This document shows, piece by piece, positions 5,571 to 14,245 of a stretch of DNA of 51,211 nt. Below the pieces are notes generated by a model that saw only the letters and a list, made by a program, of their open reading frames with translations, was not told where the DNA came from and did not search any database. Source of the DNA: Patescibacteria group bacterium. Lineage in GTDB: Bacteria; Patescibacteriota; Microgenomatia; UBA12405. The position numbers and the translations under genes are program-made. The stretch covers positions 1-51,211 of the forward strand of contig JAHIPV010000023.1 in assembly GCA_018902845.1 (NCBI GenBank). Direction: 5' to 3'. Each line of letters opens with the position of its first letter. Within the stretch, counting starts at the first letter, position 1.

Positions 5571-8500
5571 ATGCCCCTTAAGTTTTTCAAAAAACATTGG
5601 CCAATCTTTTTTTTAAGCGCAACTCTCGTTGTTCTCTTTTATAAAAATTACACACCAAACACATGGCTTCTGGGTTGGGATAACTTGCAGATAGAACTAA
5701 ATCCCCTGTTAAATATAAAACGTTCTCTTTTATCTGTCTGGCAAGAATACCAAGGCTTAGGACTTTTAACCGGCATGGCCCACGCTTCTGACCTACCAAG
5801 GCAAATCTTCGTTCTACTTATCTCTTTCTTTCTACCACAACATTTTATTCGCTATTTTTACCACTTTCTTATGATAGCTTTAGCTACTTTTGGCTCATAC
5901 TCTCTAACAAAATACATCCTAAAAGAAAACAAATCTCAAAAAATCACACCCGTTATCAGTAGTCTTTTCTATCTTCTCAATTTTGGCACCATTCAATATC
6001 TAAATCTGCCATTCGAACCATATTCTACTTTTTTCGCCGCATTTCCCTGGCTTCTTCTTGTCATTTTTAAATTATTAAAAAAACCAAACAAAAAAACATG
6101 GCTAAATTTTATTATTATCCATTTTTTAAGTATCCCCAGTTTTTATGTCCAAACAATTTTTCTTGTTTACAGCATCTGCCTTTGTCTAATCTTGTTGGCT
6201 CATTCATACAAAAAAAATCTACCCAAACAATTCAAATTCAAATCTAAAATATTAATTACCATCTTCTTAATTAATTCGTTTTGGTTATTGCCAAATATTT
6301 ACTTCACGCTAACTCAAATCAATACAACCCAAAACGCCTTTGCTAACAAAATTATTACAGACCAATTTATCGAAGAAAACAAAAAACACGGCCATCTAAA
6401 AGATTTTGCACTGTTGATAGAACCATATTACGATCAACAAAATAATCACAAACAAAACAATTCATACCTGCTTCCAATTTGGCACAAACATCTTGACCAA
6501 ACAACAATCCAATTCATAGGCTACATCCTCTTTATTATCTCTGTTTTGGGCTTATTTACCAAAAATAAACACAAAAAATACTTTACCCATATCCTTCTTT
6601 TTACATCAATCGGCTTACTTTCCACAACCTTTCCATTTAAATATATAAATTCACTCTTTCTTTCAATTCCTATTTTAAAACAAATCTTTAGGAATTCTTT
6701 CACCAAGCTTTTAATCCCCACAACCCTTTCACTATCAATACTCCTTGGCCTCTCAATAAATCAAATAAAAATACCAAAAAAAATAAAAAACTATCTATAC
6801 ATCCTTCTGGTTCTTTTAATATTTATATTTTCTTGGCCATCGTTTAAAGGATATTATTTCAATCCAAAAATGCGTTTATCCCTTCCTTCTCAATACCTAC
6901 ACCTCACAGATTTCTTCAAAACCCAGCCCAAAACCTCCCGCATCATGAATTTACCACTAAGCAATTTTTGGGGTTGGCACGATTGGCGCTGGGGACAAAA
7001 AGGTTCCGGTTTTCTTTGGTACGGAATCGAGCAACCGATTCTAGACAGGGCTTTTGATGTCTGGAATTTAAAAAACGAGCAATATTATTGGGAATTGTCT
7101 TATGCTCTCCAAAAAGAAGATTTAAGTCTTTTTGAAAATATTTTACAAAAATACAACATTTCCTATGTTCTTGTTGACAACAATATCTTTTTTCCATCCA
7201 ATAAAGAATTTTCAAAAATTCATACTCAAACCGAAAAACTTATTAACAGATCAAACAACCTCAAACTAATGTTCGAAGTTGGTAAAATTACCGTTTATAA
7301 ATACTTGCCAACCAAAAGTTCAATTTATGTCACCAATAACCTAACCACAACCCAAAACTTCAACGGCTTTATTAACGCTGATCCTGTTTTTGGTAACTAC
7401 GGTGACTATACGTTTTCATCTTCACCTCAAGTCATATATCCATTTACCAATCTTTTTACCAATAGATTACCCTCAGAATTTCCCTACAACGTCTCCGTCC
7501 AAAACAACAATATTGTCATAGAAAAACCGAACTTCCACTCTACCATTCCAATCAATCAACAAATCCCACTAACCATCAGTCCCCCTACAGACATCATTCT
7601 GAACTCGTTTCAGAATCCCATTGTTACTACAAGCCTTCAAGACACCATAAATATCCCCGTCTCCGAATTTATCAACCCTCATCTCTGCGCACCCCAAAAC
7701 CAAAACAGCAAATTCAGTTCAGAAATCAAAGATGACACCCTAACTCTTTCCGCCACCGGCACCGCTCTCTGTATTGATTGGCAAAACTACGATTTCTTCA
7801 AACAATTTAAACAACCAAAAATTATTAACCTTTCTTTTGATTACAAATCCATCTCGGATGAGTGGCCCAAATCCTGTTTTTGGAATGGAACCAAATGTTT
7901 AAACAACAAGGATCTTCCCAACTCAGGCTTTAATAATACTTGGAAATACTATAGCGAAACTTCTTATTTCGATCCAATAACCGATCAAAACACAGTTTTG
8001 AGCTTAATAATTGATTCCACTTACGATTCAAAAGATCACCAGATCTCTTACAAAAACGTTACAATGCAAATATTCGACAGTCCTAATAATACAAGCAAAC
8101 CTCAAGACTATTTCTCAATAACAAAGGATAACAATACTCTCACAGCCACTATTCCCTCAAACAATCTTTCTAACAATCTCATACAATCCAACCTCTTTCA
8201 TTTACAACCTCAAAATTGCAACTCAAAGACAGATGGATCATATTCTCGCCAGATTTTGAAAGAAAACAACAACTCTTTTATCCGTCTTTCCTCCATTAAT
8301 AACAATTCTTGTATCACATTTCCATTTCCCAACCTTCCTCTTAATCAATCATACCTAATCAAACTCACCTACCGTCATCAAAAAGGTTATCCACTACTTA
8401 CATATGCTTACAGTGACAACCAAAATTACAAATACTTCGAAACAAAATTGGAAAAACAAAAAAATTGGCAAACTGCTTGGTTTGTTATTCCTGCCTTTGA

Positions 8501-8984
8501 TAACTCAAATCACCGTCAAGGCTTGGGAATTTCTTTCAATAATAAATCTTTTAACCAATTTGAATCAATAAACGACATTCAATCAATCCAGATTTATCCT
8601 TTTCCCTATGATCAACTGTTAAACTATAAAATTACACCTGACACAAACCCGTCAGTCCCCTCCACTTCTACTCGCACTTATCTCCCATCCATCTCCAACA
8701 TTTTTTATTACAAAACAAAACTCCGACTCAATCCTCTAACACCCCAAAGCACTATAGTGCTAAATCAATCCTTCGACTCCGGCTGGATCGCTTTCTATTT
8801 CAACGGCATCAAGCCTGTTTTTCTAAAAAATCACATTTTAGTCAACAACTGGGCTAATGGCTGGAATATTGATAATATTCCACAAAATGCTAATCTCTAC
8901 ATCTTCTTCTGGCCCCAACTTTTGGAATTCCTCGGCTTCGCCCTCCTCATCCCCGTTTTCATTTATATTTTCAAATCACTCTAA
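5571..8984 (+). CDS. Large multi-spanning membrane protein, GT-C-like, with extracellular domains
   Basis: A 1137-residue protein. Residues about 10-420 contain roughly ten to eleven hydrophobic segments; an acidic pair sits in the first loop (GWDNLQIELNPL), as in GT-C enzymes that use polyprenyl-phosphate sugars. Residues about 425-1105 are soluble and rich in beta-type sequence, followed by a last membrane helix (LLEFLGFALLIPVFIYIF). The architecture resembles AftD/DUF3367 or YfhO-type proteins. Its place after GT2 and GT4 fits use of the lipid-linked sugar outside the membrane. A dispersed repeat is inserted in frame near residue 675 (DIILNSFQNPI). The GT-C assignment is inference. Confidence 0.6.
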   Translation: MPLKFFKKHWPIFFLSATLVVLFYKNYTPNTWLLGWDNLQIELNPLLNIKRSLLSVWQEYQGLGLLTGMAHASDLPRQIFVLLISFFLPQHFIRYFYHFLMIALATFGSYSLTKYILKENKSQKITPVISSLFYLLNFGTIQYLNLPFEPYSTFFAAFPWLLLVIFKLLKKPNKKTWLNFIIIHFLSIPSFYVQTIFLVYSICLCLILLAHSYKKNLPKQFKFKSKILITIFLINSFWLLPNIYFTLTQINTTQNAFANKIITDQFIEENKKHGHLKDFALLIEPYYDQQNNHKQNNSYLLPIWHKHLDQTTIQFIGYILFIISVLGLFTKNKHKKYFTHILLFTSIGLLSTTFPFKYINSLFLSIPILKQIFRNSFTKLLIPTTLSLSILLGLSINQIKIPKKIKNYLYILLVLLIFIFSWPSFKGYYFNPKMRLSLPSQYLHLTDFFKTQPKTSRIMNLPLSNFWGWHDWRWGQKGSGFLWYGIEQPILDRAFDVWNLKNEQYYWELSYALQKEDLSLFENILQKYNISYVLVDNNIFFPSNKEFSKIHTQTEKLINRSNNLKLMFEVGKITVYKYLPTKSSIYVTNNLTTTQNFNGFINADPVFGNYGDYTFSSSPQVIYPFTNLFTNRLPSEFPYNVSVQNNNIVIEKPNFHSTIPINQQIPLTISPPTDIILNSFQNPIVTTSLQDTINIPVSEFINPHLCAPQNQNSKFSSEIKDDTLTLSATGTALCIDWQNYDFFKQFKQPKIINLSFDYKSISDEWPKSCFWNGTKCLNNKDLPNSGFNNTWKYYSETSYFDPITDQNTVLSLIIDSTYDSKDHQISYKNVTMQIFDSPNNTSKPQDYFSITKDNNTLTATIPSNNLSNNLIQSNLFHLQPQNCNSKTDGSYSRQILKENNNSFIRLSSINNNSCITFPFPNLPLNQSYLIKLTYRHQKGYPLLTYAYSDNQNYKYFETKLEKQKNWQTAWFVIPAFDNSNHRQGLGISFNNKSFNQFESINDIQSIQIYPFPYDQLLNYKITPDTNPSVPSTSTRTYLPSISNIFYYKTKLRLNPLTPQSTIVLNQSFDSGWIAFYFNGIKPVFLKNHILVNNWANGWNIDNIPQNANLYIFFWPQLLEFLGFALLIPVFIYIFKSL
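7589..7624. repeat. Dispersed palindromic repeat inside the GT-C-like gene
   Basis: GACATCATTCTGAACTCG then TTTCAGAATCCCATTG matches the layout of the intergenic repeat near 48017 (GTCATCCTGAATTTATTTCAGGATCTCATTG). It is read in frame as DIILNSFQNPIV, so the open frame is kept. Confidence 0.6.
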
Positions 8985-9285
8985 CACCAGTCTTCTTCAC
9001 TTCCTGCGCTAAAGAATCATATTTATCATCAAATTGATCTAGTGAAAAAGAATGCGGCTCAATCAATCCACTAACCTTAGACGCCAAATAAAACAATTTT
9101 GCCATTTCAGCAATTCTATCTTTTCCAAAATCACTCGAAACCACAGAAACATCTAAATCGCTCCATTTGTGACCACCACCTCTTATTCGTGATCCAAACA
9201 AATACAACCCATCAACACTGATACCCTCATTTTCAATCAACTTAGCATATTTTTTTGCAATATCAATATATTTCTTTTTTATCAT
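8971..9285 (-). CDS. MNT-type minimal nucleotidyltransferase (MntA-like antitoxin)
   Basis: A small nucleotidyltransferase of 104 residues when started at ATG 9285. The polymerase-beta-like motif is clear: LYLFGSRIRGGGHKWSDLDVSVV, i.e. GS followed by DxD. In MNT-HEPN pairs this protein adenylylates and neutralises the HEPN toxin. It starts just after the HEPN stop codon (TAAG then ATG), so the two are co-transcribed. The track start (9300) overlaps HEPN and is less likely. It converges with the end of the GT-C-like gene by 14 bp. Confidence 0.8.
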   Translation of the reverse strand: MIKKKYIDIAKKYAKLIENEGISVDGLYLFGSRIRGGGHKWSDLDVSVVSSDFGKDRIAEMAKLFYLASKVSGLIEPHSFSLDQFDDKYDSLAQEVKKTGVRVI

Positions 9286-9286
9286 C

Positions 9287-9670
9287 TTACAATTCCCCAA
9301 ACTTCTTATAAAATTTCTTGCATATTTTTACCCATTTTATCGCATATTCCTTAGTCGCCTTTTTATACAAAGCATATCTTATCGTTTCATAGCGAGCTTC
9401 AACATTAAAAGTATTAATCTCGGCTAATTTCTTCTTCTCTTCCTCTATTAAATTTATTTTGGCTTTCTCGCACAAAACAATCAAATTGTGAACCCACGGA
9501 ACTTCTCTACTTTGCTGTACAATCCTAGCCTTTATTGTTTTCTCTAAAACCAAATGCCAAAAAAACAAGCACCAATCATAATGCTTCATTTTAAAACTGT
9601 CACTAGCTACATTCGCATTTCTTCTGGCACCATCCATCCACATTCTTACCATTTCTTTCTTACTTGACAT
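9287..9670 (-). CDS. HEPN-domain protein (HepT-like toxin)
   Basis: A 127-residue all-helical HEPN protein when started at ATG 9670. Helices carry ARRNANVASDSFKMKHYDWC and LFFWHLVLEKTIKARIVQQ, typical of HEPN partners of minimal nucleotidyltransferases; a later ARYETIRYALYKKAT segment fits the fourth helix. The canonical RX4-6H RNase motif is not obvious. TAAAAT lies 5 nt before ATG 9670, whereas the track start at 9772 adds 34 unrelated residues, so I use 9670. It forms a two-gene toxin-antitoxin-like unit with the downstream MNT gene. Confidence 0.75.
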   Translation of the reverse strand: MSSKKEMVRMWMDGARRNANVASDSFKMKHYDWCLFFWHLVLEKTIKARIVQQSREVPWVHNLIVLCEKAKINLIEEEKKKLAEINTFNVEARYETIRYALYKKATKEYAIKWVKICKKFYKKFGEL

Positions 9671-9787
9671 GAAGTATTTTAGCACAAACAAGTTTCTCTT
9701 CTCCAAACCCTCATTATCAAAATCAATTTTCAGTCCACAATCATAATAATTCAATCTCTTTCTCAATCCCAAGCTTTACAATCATTC

Positions 9788-10399
9788 CTAGCTCTTCATT
9801 TTTAATTTATCCATAATCCCAACCAAAAAAAATGTTCCCAAAAGAGAAACAATACCCACCAAACAAAACAAAAACTTATATCCAATAGATACAGCCAAAA
9901 ACCCACCCAATCCAGCCGCCAAAGCCGCTCCCAAATCAACTGTAGTAAAATAAAAACTCCACTCAAAAGCTTCTTTATTTTTGTCAATATGTCTGGTAAA
10001 AATCGCCAACCAGGAAGGATAAGACAAAGCCCCGCCCAAACCATTAACCACCTGAATGGCATAAACATGCCAAGGTAACTTTGCCCACATAAACAAAAAC
10101 GCCGACAAACTAATCAAAAGCGAACCGGTAATCATCACCCAAAAATCATCCCTTTCCCCTTTTCCACCGTCAATCCATTTTGCCACCGGTATCTGTAAAA
10201 AACACTTAACTATAAAATAAACAGTCGTTGACAAACCAACCAATTTTACGTCTCCTCCAACAATCTGATCGGCTACAAAAACAGCCAAAATCGGGCTTAC
10301 TAATCCCCAACCAGACATCATCAATATATCAGAATAAGTCAAAAACTGAATAATCTTGTTTATGTTGATTTTAAATTTTCTTTTTCTAGGCCAATCCAC
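9788..10399 (-). CDS. Half-size MFS-type transporter (about six membrane segments)
   Basis: A 203-residue membrane protein with a GTG start, placed exactly 6 nt after TATAGT (10406-10411). Six hydrophobic segments and the inter-helix loop VAKWIDGGKGERDDFW (a relative of the MFS loop 2-3 motif) indicate one half of a major facilitator fold. Full MFS proteins have twelve helices, so this half must dimerise or act differently. There is no sign of a broken second half downstream, where the HEPN gene begins. Substrate unknown. It follows glyA by 7 nt on the same strand but appears to have its own promoter. Confidence 0.65.
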   Translation of the reverse strand: MDWPRKRKFKININKIIQFLTYSDILMMSGWGLVSPILAVFVADQIVGGDVKLVGLSTTVYFIVKCFLQIPVAKWIDGGKGERDDFWVMITGSLLISLSAFLFMWAKLPWHVYAIQVVNGLGGALSYPSWLAIFTRHIDKNKEAFEWSFYFTTVDLGAALAAGLGGFLAVSIGYKFLFCLVGIVSLLGTFFLVGIMDKLKMKS

Positions 10400-10406
10400 A
10401 ACTTAA

Positions 10407-11627
10407 CTATACAATAAACTTTTTTAAAAAACTTCTTACCTCTTTCTTAATTTTCTCCAGTTCAACTTTATTATCTATATTATCAACCGCTCTTTTTATA
10501 AACCCTGCAATTCGTTTCATATCATCTTCCTTCATCCCTCTAGTAGTCTCTGCTGGTGTTCCAATTCTAATTCCAGAAGGACTCATAGCCGTCCCTTTTT
10601 CGCCGGGAACCGTATTGTAATTTACAATAATCCCTGCCTCATCCAAAGCTTCGGCCGTTTTTCTCCCTTCTCCAACACCAAACTCCACCAACATCAAATG
10701 ATTCTCGGTTCCAAATACCTTAAAACCAAAGTTTTTCAACTCGTCGGCCAAAACCTTAGCATTGTTCACCACTTGTTTGCCATACTGTTTAAACTTAAGG
10801 TTACTTGCCTCCTCAAAAGCCACCCCAATTCCAGCGATATTGTTAATATGCGGACCTCCCTGCATCCCCGGAAACACAGCCTTATCAATTTTTCTGGCCA
10901 ATTTACTATCTTTACTAAGCCCAGTTTTTGTAACCGCAATAAAAGCTCCTCTTGACCCTCTTAAAGTCTTGTGTGTCGTTGAGGTTACAACATCTACATA
11001 ATCAACCGGTGAAGGATGCACACCAGCCACTACCAAACCGGCAATATGGGAAATATCAGCTATTAGCCACGCCCCTACACTACCAGCAATTTCAGAAAAC
11101 TTTTTCCAATCCAAAATCCACGGATAAGCCGTCGTGCCCACCCATATCAATTTCGGTTTTTCTTTTTTAACTAGCCTTGTCAACTCATCATAATCAACCT
11201 TTCCGTTTTTGTTTACACCATATTGAACTGTATCAAAATATTTCCCCCCAAAAGTAATCTTTGGATGACCATGAGTCAAATGTCCTCCAGCCGATAATTT
11301 CATCCCACAAATTTTATCCCCTGGTTCTAACAAGGCAAACAAAACCGCCTCATTGGCTGGACTGCCGGAATAAGGCTGAACATTCATATATGGCACCCCA
11401 AAAAGTTCTTTTCCTTTTTCAACAACCAAATTCTCAATCTCGTCAATTATTTTATTTCCTTGATAATATCTCCTCCCCGCATACCCTTCAGCATATTTAT
11501 TGGTTAAACAACTGCCTATTGCTTTCAGTACATTTTCAGACACAAAATTCTCACTGGGAATCAAATGAATCTGACTCTTTTGCCTCGCTTTTTCTTTCCT
11601 AATCAATTCAAAAACCATATCACTCAT
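10407..11627 (-). CDS. glyA: Serine hydroxymethyltransferase
   Basis: A 406-residue PLP enzyme that interconverts serine and glycine with tetrahydrofolate, supplying methylene-THF. Family features in order: IHLIPSENFVSENVL (about 20), the NKYAEGYAGRRYYQG substrate/folate segment (about 43-57), AYPWILDWKKF, the ISHIAGLVVAG cofactor region and the PLP lysine in STTHKTLRGSRG (about 216-227). Length is near the bacterial norm. Its ATG directly abuts the VapC stop (TGA then ATG). Methylene-THF from this enzyme is the carbon donor for the ThyX-type protein encoded at 12.8 kb. Confidence 0.97.
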   Translation of the reverse strand: MSDMVFELIRKEKARQKSQIHLIPSENFVSENVLKAIGSCLTNKYAEGYAGRRYYQGNKIIDEIENLVVEKGKELFGVPYMNVQPYSGSPANEAVLFALLEPGDKICGMKLSAGGHLTHGHPKITFGGKYFDTVQYGVNKNGKVDYDELTRLVKKEKPKLIWVGTTAYPWILDWKKFSEIAGSVGAWLIADISHIAGLVVAGVHPSPVDYVDVVTSTTHKTLRGSRGAFIAVTKTGLSKDSKLARKIDKAVFPGMQGGPHINNIAGIGVAFEEASNLKFKQYGKQVVNNAKVLADELKNFGFKVFGTENHLMLVEFGVGEGRKTAEALDEAGIIVNYNTVPGEKGTAMSPSGIRIGTPAETTRGMKEDDMKRIAGFIKRAVDNIDNKVELEKIKKEVRSFLKKFIV

Positions 11628-12029
11628 TCACAAATTATACATCTTCAACCCTTTTATTCCTTCAAAATCTTTTGCATTTTGTGTCACCAACACTAAATCA
11701 TTCACAACACAAGTTGAGGCAATCAACAAATCCATAACAGGTCTCATCCTCCTTTTTTTCATAAACTCTGCTTGCAACTTCGCATATTCCATCGCCACTG
11801 AATTTTCTACTGACAAAATTTTAATACTACCAGCCTTAACAAAATTCTTAAAATTACTATCTTGCAAAACATAATTATTCGACCTAAAAGCTCCTTGATA
11901 ATACTCAATTACAACCACAATGCTCAAAAACAACCCTGACCTCTCAATTTTTTTGAAAATTTCTAATACATTATTTCGATTTTTAAAAAAATCAATAACA
12001 ATATTCGTATCTAATAAATATTTCTTCAT
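11628..12029 (-). CDS. vapC: PIN-domain ribonuclease toxin (VapC family)
   Basis: A 133-residue PIN protein starting MKKYLLDTNIVIDFF, with the first catalytic Asp in LDTN. The second conserved acid is in the SIVVIEYYQGAF region, and the C-terminal acid in RPVMDLLIASTCVVNDLVLVTQNAKDF (D-LIA then TxNxxDF). VapC toxins cleave RNA, often initiator tRNA. The ATG overlaps the antitoxin stop codon by one base (TAATG), so I prefer 12029 to the track start 12035. The unit sits directly upstream of glyA. Confidence 0.85.
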   Translation of the reverse strand: MKKYLLDTNIVIDFFKNRNNVLEIFKKIERSGLFLSIVVVIEYYQGAFRSNNYVLQDSNFKNFVKAGSIKILSVENSVAMEYAKLQAEFMKKRRMRPVMDLLIASTCVVNDLVLVTQNAKDFEGIKGLKMYNL

Positions 12030-12301
12030 TACCAATCTACAGGAGTCGCTCTGGCAGGCAACTTTCTGCTTTTCTTTATAACATCTTTCATGATTTTATA
12101 AGTTTCATCATCCATTACTCCGGCAAAATCTAAAATACTTTTCTTTTTTGTCTTTGCTTCAACAACAGGTTTAACTAATTTAACCATTGGCTTATTATTT
12201 TTAGTAACAAGCACTTGTTTATTACCATAATAAACCTGATTCATTATTTCAAATAAATTATCTCTAAAATTAGTTGCAGAATAAGTTATTAATCCATTCA
12301 T
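12029..12301 (-). CDS. Phd/YefM-family antitoxin
   Basis: A 90-residue antitoxin. The N-terminus MNGLITYSATNFRDNLFEIM and VLVTKNNKPMVKLVKP have the Phd/YefM layout (dimeric DNA-binding fold), and the C-terminal half would bind the toxin. The start at 12301 is fixed by a strong promoter whose -10 ends 6 nt before this ATG; the track ATG at 12316 lies inside the -10 box. Overlaps vapC by one base. Confidence 0.82.
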   Translation of the reverse strand: MNGLITYSATNFRDNLFEIMNQVYYGNKQVLVTKNNKPMVKLVKPVVEAKTKKKSILDFAGVMDDETYKIMKDVIKKSRKLPARATPVDW

Positions 12302-12307
12302 AGCCAC

Positions 12308-12336
12308 ATTGTACATTAAATATACAAACTTGTCAA
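12308..12336 (-). promoter_or_regulatory. Promoter of the phd-vapC unit (leaderless type)
   Basis: Minus strand TTGACA (12331-12336), 17-bp spacer, TACAAT (12308-12313), then 6 nt (GTGGCT) and ATG. Transcription should begin at or next to the start codon. Confidence 0.75.
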
Positions 12337-12356
12337 ACTTTACAATATGTACACTG

Positions 12357-12557
12357 TTACCATCCTCTCATTGACACTCCACCCTCTCTCCTTCCATCTT
12401 CCCAAACCACACCTTTCTCAAGCGACACTCTCCCAACCGGCTTAGCCTGAATGCAAGTGTTTCTCCTTTCGCACCCTACCATTCCACACACATTGCCATC
12501 ACCATCATAACAATGCATCCTTGGCACCCTATCACTGCTAATCACTCTTGCTTTCAT
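12357..12557 (-). CDS. Small Cys-containing hypothetical protein
   Basis: 66 residues, not recognised. It has clustered cysteines (HCYDGDGNVCGMVGCERRNTC) that could bind a metal, and a basic, Trp-containing tail. The start is supported by TAGAAT (12564-12569) exactly 6 nt before the ATG, the leaderless spacing seen across this window, and it fills an otherwise empty gap between the Phd/VapC unit and thyX. It is probably a lineage-restricted small protein. Confidence 0.5.
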   Translation of the reverse strand: MKARVISSDRVPRMHCYDGDGNVCGMVGCERRNTCIQAKPVGRVSLEKGVVWEDGRREGGVSMRGW

Positions 12558-12585
12558 TTCTTAATTCTACACCACTCAAAATCAT

Positions 12586-12798
12586 CTACAACACAACAAT
12601 ATTCTCTACTGGTCCCCATTTCCCAATTACAGGTATTCTCCTTCTCTGTACTGCTTCAGCAACTATCACCGCTCCTTCATGAATAGGAGCCCTTTCTTCC
12701 CACGGCTGTGCTAACGCTGTCCTCACCGACTCATCACACATCCGTTCTTTCACCAAAGACCTTTTCCTTCTTAAACACATCGGCAATCCTAATCTCAT
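12586..12798 (-). CDS. Small basic hypothetical protein
   Basis: 70 residues, not recognised. The sequence is Arg-rich in the first half (MCLRRKRSLVKERM) and ends in a hydrophobic VENIVVL. An AAGG-type ribosome-binding site lies about 7 nt before the ATG. It lies between the preceding small ORF and thyX on the same strand. It could be a spurious frame; support is weaker than for its neighbour at 12357. Confidence 0.35.
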   Translation of the reverse strand: MRLGLPMCLRRKRSLVKERMCDESVRTALAQPWEERAPIHEGAVIVAEAVQRRRIPVIGKWGPVENIVVL

Positions 12799-12835
12799 TT
12801 TTTTCCTTCATTAACTTATAACTATTCTTATCTTA

Positions 12836-14245
12836 TCATACAAACTTATAAAAATATTCTTTTTCAATACTCCCTCTGCTATCCAACTCTTTTTCTTCAA
12901 AAAACAATTTCATAATCTCCGGATATTTTTTCTTAGCTTCTTCCAAAATCGCCATGGCAATTCTTCTATAAGCAAAATTCCCCGCTTTTCTAGCTCTTAA
13001 TCTAACAAAATAAAACAATTCTCTTAAATTCATTTTCATCAAAAACCTTCTATTATGCGCTTTAGTTACCAAATATTGCGCCGAAATCGGATATTTTTTT
13101 CTGATTTCAAAATACGCTTCTTCTGCTTTTTTTATAACTTCATTATATTTTTTATCCATCCCAATTTCTTTAATCATTTTTGGCATCATATATCCATTTT
13201 CCACTCCAAGATCTTGCCTGATCTGTGTCATCATCCTATTTCTTTTAAAATCATAATAAGCCCCCTGATCACACAAAACGTCAAAGCTTATATAAATATG
13301 CTCAAAATCCCTTGGCAACCTATCATGCTCAGTTCTATTCTTTAAAAGTTTTTTTAACACATCTATTTTATATTTTTTACTTTTGGCTTTTAATTTTCTT
13401 TCGATTTTCTTATATTCTCCAAAACTTTTTTTATAAATCAAAGACGCAACTATCTTATCTAAAGCATCTCTATCCCAATCCACCACCCTCACCGGTTTCT
13501 TGTTTTTATTTTTTGTAATTTGTAATTTATGATTTGTGATTTGCTGAAAATAAATATCCTTTAGGTATTTATTTTCAGCAGCATATTTAACTAAAACCGG
13601 GCAACTTTTTTCCACTTCTTTTTTCACTTCTTTTGCCATATCAATTACCTCATCTATTCCACTAGATAGCCATTTGGAAATCGCATACTCCCACACTCTT
13701 GCATTAGCTGTCATTCCTAAATTCGCCATCATACCAGCAGGTAACAAAAATCTAGCCTGATCCATACACATCCCTTTAATTTTTGCCTCAGAATACTCTT
13801 GCCCGCTCAACTGCTTCAAACACTGACAATTCAAAGGTTCAATCATTTCATGATAAGCACCCAAAAGCCCATCCGCTGCGTTTTTATATAACTTCAAAGC
13901 TCTTTTGTCCCTTTTAACATCCTCTGGAATTACATACCTATTCTTGTCATATATCTGATATCTGGACGATTTTTCCGTATAAGAAGCCAGTCTATTATCT
14001 TGTATCCATTCAACCGCCAGTAAAGACACATTTTCCATCGCCAATCTGACTACTGCATGTTCAGCTACAGAACTATGTCCATACCCCACTACCCACTTTT
14101 CATGAAATTTCCCACTTTTTTCATCACTCAATTCTTTGGCAATCACATCAAAAGTTTCGCCACTTCTGGAACATTTGGCAAAACACACCGCCAAAGTCTC
14201 TTCAGACAAACCATTCAAACAATATATTCTTCTTTTATTATTCAT
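12836..14245 (-). CDS. thyX: Two-domain ThyX-like flavin-dependent thymidylate synthase
   Basis: 469 residues from ATG 14245, about twice the usual ThyX length. The first unit has GYGHSSVAEHAVV (about 58-70) and RLASYTEKSSRYQ; the second has FEHIYISFDVL, DQGAYYDFKRNRMMTQIRQD and GYMMPK. These correspond to the ThyX flavin/dUMP region, but the RHRxxS motif is altered in both copies (DNRLAS, RNRMMT). ThyX methylates dUMP with methylene-THF and FADH2. The start is set by GGAGG before ATG and an 8-bp overlap with dcd; the track start would overlap dcd by 65 bp. An AT repeat is inserted near residues 233-246 (QITNHKLQIT). Coupling to dcd supports a thymidylate role. Confidence 0.8.
   Translation of the reverse strand: MNNKRRIYCLNGLSEETLAVCFAKCSRSGETFDVIAKELSDEKSGKFHEKWVVGYGHSSVAEHAVVRLAMENVSLLAVEWIQDNRLASYTEKSSRYQIYDKNRYVIPEDVKRDKRALKLYKNAADGLLGAYHEMIEPLNCQCLKQLSGQEYSEAKIKGMCMDQARFLLPAGMMANLGMTANARVWEYAISKWLSSGIDEVIDMAKEVKKEVEKSCPVLVKYAAENKYLKDIYFQQITNHKLQITKNKNKKPVRVVDWDRDALDKIVASLIYKKSFGEYKKIERKLKAKSKKYKIDVLKKLLKNRTEHDRLPRDFEHIYISFDVLCDQGAYYDFKRNRMMTQIRQDLGVENGYMMPKMIKEIGMDKKYNEVIKKAEEAYFEIRKKYPISAQYLVTKAHNRRFLMKMNLRELFYFVRLRARKAGNFAYRRIAMAILEEAKKKYPEIMKLFFEEKELDSRGSIEKEYFYKFV
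13511..13545. repeat. AT-rich direct repeat inside thyX
   Basis: TTTGTAATTTGTAATTTATGATTTGTGATTTG is a run of 7-8 bp AT units of the ATAAATCATAAATCA kind, which also occurs between genes at 37750 and 48640. It is read on the minus strand as QITNHKLQIT and keeps the frame, falling between the two ThyX-like halves. Confidence 0.6.
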
